64,000 bases of DNA from Brevibacillus fluminis (GTDB taxonomy: Bacteria; Bacillota; Bacilli; Brevibacillales; Brevibacillaceae), in NCBI RefSeq assembly GCF_003710825.1, contig NZ_RHHQ01000006.1, positions 1-64,000 on the forward strand. Direction: 5' to 3'. The position numbers and the translations under genes are program-made. Positions 60,230 through 64,000 of the stretch are shown here, piece by piece; position 1 is the first letter of the stretch, and each line of letters begins with the position of its first letter. The notes below the pieces were generated by a model. That model was not told the DNA's origin and did not search any database. It worked only from the letters and a program-made list of their open reading frames with translations.

Positions 60230-61855
60230 ATGGAGATCGATTGTCTTTCGCTGCCAACCGCCAACCGGCTAATCGCCGATTATATCCAAGCGAGCCCGGA
60301 GGCTATGCGGTTTTTTTCTTATGCACCTTATGATGCCGAAGCTGCACGGCAGCGTCTAACCTGGTTGAAGGAGCGACGGTTTGCCCATCGTCAGCAGCTG
60401 GCAGATGGACTTTCTGCCTATAATCAGAGCATCGGCAACGATTCTGCGGCGCTTGCCAATATTGAATCACTACGAAACGAGAATACGTACGTCGTCATTG
60501 CAGGACAGCAAGCAGGCGTTTTGACAGGGCCGCTATACACGATTCACAAAGCGTTGAGTATCATTCATACGGCTAAAAGGCTGGAAGCTGAGCTTGGCGA
60601 AAAGGTTGTGCCTGTCTTTTGGATCGCCGGTGAAGATCATGACATCGAGGAGATCAATCACGTTTATGTTCCTCATGTGAGCGGGACACCAGGCAAGCTG
60701 AAGCTGTCGCTCGGCGTAAAAGGGAAGCGCTCCGCCAGCATGGTTGCGCTAAAAGCGGAGGCAGCGGATCGTTTTGTAAAAGAGTTTTTCGCTGCCCATC
60801 CAGAAACGGAGCATACGCAGCAATTGCGCGAATTGGTGGAGAGCACTCTGTCGCAAGCAGAGACAGTGGTGGAATGGTTTGCTCGGCTGATGACCCATTT
60901 ATTTGGAAAGCATGGACTGATTTTGGTGGAATCCTCTTCGCCGTTTGTGCGCGAGCTGGAAAAACCGGTATTCCGCGCAATGATTGAACGAAACGATGAG
61001 GTTCAAAAGCTGTTGCTGTCGACGGAAAGCCAGCTGCGCGAGGTAGGGTATGCAGCACAGCTGGAATTGGATGAGCAATCTGCCCATCTTTTCATTTATG
61101 AGCATGACGAGCGGCTATTGCTAACACGCGATCGTGACGGTTTCCGCACAAAGGACGGACGGCATTTTTATACAGAGCAGCAATTACTGGAGCTGCTGGA
61201 AACATCACCTGAACGGTTTAGCGCCAATGTTGTGTCGCGTCCGCTTGCGCAAGAACACATTTTCCCGACGCTTGCATTTTTGGGCGGGCCCGGCGAGATC
61301 GGCTACTGGGCCTATTACAAATCGCTTTTCGCTGAACTGGGCATGGACCTGCCGCTGATCGTACCGCGTACGTCCATCACGTTGTTGGAAGGCTGTATCG
61401 AGCGCATCATGGGACAGCTGGAAATTTCGACAGAAACAGCTTTACGCGATTTCGCCACATGGAAGGCTGAATGGTGGGCTGGCTATCAGGAGCCGGAGCT
61501 GGTCAACCAGTTCGAAGTGGCACGCCAAGCCATCTTGGCCGCTTACCAGCCGCTGACGGAGCAGGTCGTCGCGTTTGACCCAGGCTTGCGGGAGTTGGCG
61601 AAGAAAAACACGGAACGATTGCTCGAACAGATTGCGTTTTTGGAGGATCGTGTCGGACGTTCCATTGAAAGCAGACATGAAGTGGCGATCCATCGTGTGA
61701 CGCGATTGGAAAATGCCTTGGTACCATTGGGCAAGCCGCAAGAGCGGATTTGGTCGGTCTTTACCTACTTGAATTCACACGGACCGGATTTGATTGATCG
61801 GCTGTTGCAAGCGGAGTTTCCGTTTGACGGCACGCACAAGATTGCAGCGATCTAA
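60230..61855 (+). CDS. bshC: Bacillithiol biosynthesis cysteine-adding enzyme
   Basis: BshC adds cysteine to GlcN-malate, the final step of bacillithiol synthesis. The 541-residue protein is close in length to the Bacillus enzyme. Recognisable are VVIAGQQAGVLTGPLYTIHKA (nucleotide loop), PVFWIAGEDHDIEEINHV, GPGEIGYWAYYKSLFAELG, DLPLIVPRTSITLLEG and a long C-terminal helical region. AGTAAGGAG lies before the ATG at 60230. In Bacillus bshC precedes mraZ; here a terminator and a permease gene follow. Confidence 0.96.
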   Translation: MEIDCLSLPTANRLIADYIQASPEAMRFFSYAPYDAEAARQRLTWLKERRFAHRQQLADGLSAYNQSIGNDSAALANIESLRNENTYVVIAGQQAGVLTGPLYTIHKALSIIHTAKRLEAELGEKVVPVFWIAGEDHDIEEINHVYVPHVSGTPGKLKLSLGVKGKRSASMVALKAEAADRFVKEFFAAHPETEHTQQLRELVESTLSQAETVVEWFARLMTHLFGKHGLILVESSSPFVRELEKPVFRAMIERNDEVQKLLLSTESQLREVGYAAQLELDEQSAHLFIYEHDERLLLTRDRDGFRTKDGRHFYTEQQLLELLETSPERFSANVVSRPLAQEHIFPTLAFLGGPGEIGYWAYYKSLFAELGMDLPLIVPRTSITLLEGCIERIMGQLEISTETALRDFATWKAEWWAGYQEPELVNQFEVARQAILAAYQPLTEQVVAFDPGLRELAKKNTERLLEQIAFLEDRVGRSIESRHEVAIHRVTRLENALVPLGKPQERIWSVFTYLNSHGPDLIDRLLQAEFPFDGTHKIAAI

Positions 61856-61862
61856 TGCATAG

Positions 61863-61898
61863 AAAAAGAGCGCCCCATTACAAGGAGCGCTCTTTTTT
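61863..61898. terminator. Bidirectional terminator between bshC and the permease
   Basis: AAAAAGAGCGC and GCGCTCTTTTT form an 11-bp perfect stem with a 13-base loop. Confidence 0.9.
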
Positions 61899-63154
61899 CA
61901 TTTTCGTTTCCAAACCATGTACAAGATGAGGATGACGACTGGATACAGCGCTGACCACCCGAGAAACGGATAAAGCCCGAGCGTGACTATGAGCGAAATC
62001 CATGCGCTGATTCGGCCGAAACGATTTTGCTTCAGCAGTCGGACGCCGGCTAGACAACCGCCGATATAGGTGGCGAAAAAGGTAGCATTGGGCAGCTGGA
62101 TCAATTGCGCAAGCGATACGGTTCCGCTCCACAGGACCGTGAGCACGATCAGAAAACAGAGGGTGAGAAAACCTAGCCCGCCGATCGGTGTCCGATATTT
62201 GGTGTGCAGGATGCCGAACCAGCGTGGCGCACTGCCTTCGTTTGCCAATGCATACGCGATCCGTGAAGCTGCGCCGACATAGGCGTTTGCTGTGGCGATG
62301 CAGATGAACAGTGCGGTGAAGCCGACGATCCACCCGCCGACAGGACCGAGAGAAAGCTGGATCATGACGGAGAGCGAAGCTTCTGATAGCCCGTTTCCGT
62401 AGCTGTGCGTCGCGACGGTAGCAAACGCGATGCCGAAATAAAGCAGCGCGACAAGACCGGCGCTCCAGACAACGCCGCGAATTGCATTTTTTTCAGGCTC
62501 GACGAATTCTTCCGATAAATGGGTGACAGCTTCCCAACCGATAAAGCACCAGAAAAGCAGTCCGGCCGCCTGAAACACGCTGAACCAGCCGTTTGGCGCA
62601 AATGGCGTGAAGTTGACCGCCGATGTGTGTGGCAGAGCAGCGATAATCGCAAGGATCAGAATTGCCAAAATCAAGGCGACGACAATGGTTTGTATTTTGC
62701 CCGCCACGTGCAAACCAACCCAGTTCATCACCAGCACCGCTAGCAAAATTAGGGCAGCGATACCGTATACCTGCAGATCGCTCAACTGAAACAGCACGGC
62801 GATATAGCGGGCGCCGGTGACAGCGAGGATCGGTGCACCGATTGGCACCGACAATAGGAAAAACCAGCCGACCAAATTGCCGAAGCGGTCCCCGTACGCT
62901 AGCCTGACAAAATGAGAGACACCGCCTGCGCTCGGATGTGAAGCGGATAAGAGTCCCATCGTCACCGCCATCGGAATGACCAAGAGTGACATGACCACCC
63001 AGGCGACGATGGAAGCCGGTCCGGCCATTTCGGCGGCGAGACCCGGGATCAGCAAAATGCCTGATCCAATGACAGCACCGATGTACAGGGAAACGATTTG
63101 TGGTAACGATAACGTTTTCTGCAGGGAAATGGGCTGTGCCTGTGCTTTTGACAT
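61898..63154 (-). CDS. APC-family amino acid permease (YjeH-like)
   Basis: A 418-residue membrane protein with 12 predicted helices. The first-helix signature SLYIGAVIGSGILLIPGLAAE is typical of the APC superfamily; SAGGVSHFVRLAYGDRFGNLVGWFFL and FWCFIGWEAVTHLSEEF resemble E. coli YjeH, an exporter of methionine and branched-chain amino acids, which has the same length. The direction and substrate are inferred from family only. Divergent from a LysR gene that may control it. Confidence 0.87.
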   Translation of the reverse strand: MSKAQAQPISLQKTLSLPQIVSLYIGAVIGSGILLIPGLAAEMAGPASIVAWVVMSLLVIPMAVTMGLLSASHPSAGGVSHFVRLAYGDRFGNLVGWFFLLSVPIGAPILAVTGARYIAVLFQLSDLQVYGIAALILLAVLVMNWVGLHVAGKIQTIVVALILAILILAIIAALPHTSAVNFTPFAPNGWFSVFQAAGLLFWCFIGWEAVTHLSEEFVEPEKNAIRGVVWSAGLVALLYFGIAFATVATHSYGNGLSEASLSVMIQLSLGPVGGWIVGFTALFICIATANAYVGAASRIAYALANEGSAPRWFGILHTKYRTPIGGLGFLTLCFLIVLTVLWSGTVSLAQLIQLPNATFFATYIGGCLAGVRLLKQNRFGRISAWISLIVTLGLYPFLGWSALYPVVILILYMVWKRK

Positions 63155-63253
63155 AAGGAAAACCTTCTTTCGTCATACTGAGATTGTCGATTTCGTAAAA
63201 ACATTGTAGCATGGGAAGTGGCATCGGAATTATCTATAATAATTGATTGATCG

Positions 63254-63270
63254 CATCATATATTTTGATG
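63254..63270. promoter_or_regulatory. Possible LysR-type operator between permease and LysR gene
   Basis: CATCA-N7-TGATG contains a T-N11-A core, the usual LysR box. It lies 25 bases from the LysR start and about 100 from the permease start. Confidence 0.45.
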
Positions 63271-63295
63271 AGTGGTAGGGGAAGGAGAGGGTCGG

Positions 63296-64000
63296 ATGGA
63301 TACCCGCTATCTGCAAACGTTTCGGGAAGTGGCAAAATGGCAAAGCTTTACACGCGCTGCGGAAGTGTTGGGCTATGCGCAATCAAGCGTCACGACCCAA
63401 ATCCAGATTGTGGAGTCTGAATTCGGTGTCTCGCTGTTTGAACGGTGGGGCCGCAAAATACGTTTGACGCGCGAAGGTGAAATTCTTCTAGGCTACAGCG
63501 AGCAAATGCTTTCTTTGCTCGAGGAAGCGCACGATCGGTTGCATCAGGAAGAGCAGCTGACGGGCACGCTAACGATAGGGACGGTCGAGTCGCTGGCGGC
63601 TTTTTTTCTCCCCCCTTATTTGCAGCTGCTGCGGCAGGAGCATCCGCAGGTTAAACTTCTGGTCGTCCCCGGCATCTGCAGCGATTTGCGCGTAGGAGTC
63701 CGAGAGGGAGCCTATGATTTTGCGCTGATTTTGGATCGGATTGTCGTTGAGCAAGACTTGCATTGTATCAACCTTGGAGAAGTGGAGCTGGTTGTCGTTG
63801 CAGCCCGTACCCACCCGTTATCCGCCGAGAAGCATGTGGATGCAAGCCAATTCGCCTCGCACAACTGGATTTTTACCGAAATGGGCTGCAGTTATCGGGC
63901 AATGATGGAGTCGGTTCTGCGAGATGCAGGGATTCGCGTCGATACGCCGCTTGAATTCGGCAGTCTGGAAGCGATCAAGCAGTGCGTCGCCTATGGTTTA
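63296..64000 (+). CDS. LysR-family regulator (cut by the window end)
   Basis: The first 235 residues of a LysR regulator, without the C-terminal part. HTH: TFREVAKWQSFTRAAEVLGYAQSSVTTQIQIVESEFGVSLFER. Effector domain from about residue 90 (LTIGTVESLAAFFLPPYLQLLR). It is divergent from the permease gene, the common arrangement of a LysR regulator with its target. GGAGAGG lies before ATG 63296. Confidence 0.9.
   Translation, partial: MDTRYLQTFREVAKWQSFTRAAEVLGYAQSSVTTQIQIVESEFGVSLFERWGRKIRLTREGEILLGYSEQMLSLLEEAHDRLHQEEQLTGTLTIGTVESLAAFFLPPYLQLLRQEHPQVKLLVVPGICSDLRVGVREGAYDFALILDRIVVEQDLHCINLGEVELVVVAARTHPLSAEKHVDASQFASHNWIFTEMGCSYRAMMESVLRDAGIRVDTPLEFGSLEAIKQCVAYGL

Overview
The window is chromosomal DNA from an endospore-forming Bacillales relative, with moderate-to-high GC. 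The evidence is conserved spore and Bacillales genes (two YhcN/YlaJ-type lipoproteins, an RsfA-type regulator, SR1P, bshC, an mgsR/Spx-type gene, YlaH, YlbP), Firmicutes-type Shine-Dalgarno sequences with frequent TTG/GTG starts, and lysine and yjdF riboswitches. Brevibacillus or the Tumebacillus/Effusibacillus group would fit. The genus cannot be fixed from the sequence alone. No prophage, insertion sequence, CRISPR array, rRNA or tRNA was recognised.

Layout. 1-6.5 kb: the 3' end of a surface repeat protein with an in-frame stop, a chemoreceptor, a SET-domain protein, YmaF- and YbjQ-type small proteins, a PfkB sugar kinase, and a yjdF gene broken by one extra base behind an apparently intact yjdF riboswitch. 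6.8-14.8 kb: a VCBS/FG-GAP lipoprotein followed by a two-component system, a large secreted protein, an EcsC protein and a second chemoreceptor. 14.8-18.3 kb: a lysine riboswitch with terminator controlling dapH, a class III aminotransferase and N-acetyl-diaminopimelate deacetylase, the acetylase branch of lysine/DAP synthesis. 18.3-24.7 kb: secreted and small conserved proteins, SR1P, a large secreted beta-propeller protein and a blasticidin-S/cytidine deaminase-like enzyme.

24.7-33.4 kb: polyamine genes (speA arginine decarboxylase, speD AdoMet decarboxylase) with conserved unknown genes between them, then aroA divergent from a LysR regulator. speD has a leader with a nine-codon upstream ORF and a C-run that can pair with its own Shine-Dalgarno sequence. 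33.4-47.7 kb: a yla-like block (YlaJ-type lipoproteins, typA, ylaH, phoH) interrupted by a divergent TldD/TldE-like pair lacking the protease motif, an ArsB/NhaD-type permease and other genes. 47.8-57.2 kb: a yqg-like block (MBL hydrolase YqgX, DUF2626 YqgY, MgsR/YqgZ) with a CapA lipoprotein, an envelope coiled-coil/lipoprotein pair, a MidA-type methyltransferase and a SufR-like cysteine-containing regulator. 57.4-64 kb: a ylb-like block (RsfA, YlbP, DUF3397, XRE-cupin regulator, bshC), an amino-acid permease and a divergent LysR gene cut by the window end.

The points most worth follow-up are regulatory and non-coding: the speD leader, a tandem 50-bp repeat after phoH, three possible unrecognised structured RNAs (about 29.57-29.68, 57.33-57.39 and 58.88-58.97 kb), a palindrome over the mgsR -35 box, and the frameshifted yjdF. 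All promoter, terminator and RNA calls were made by eye and have not been computed.
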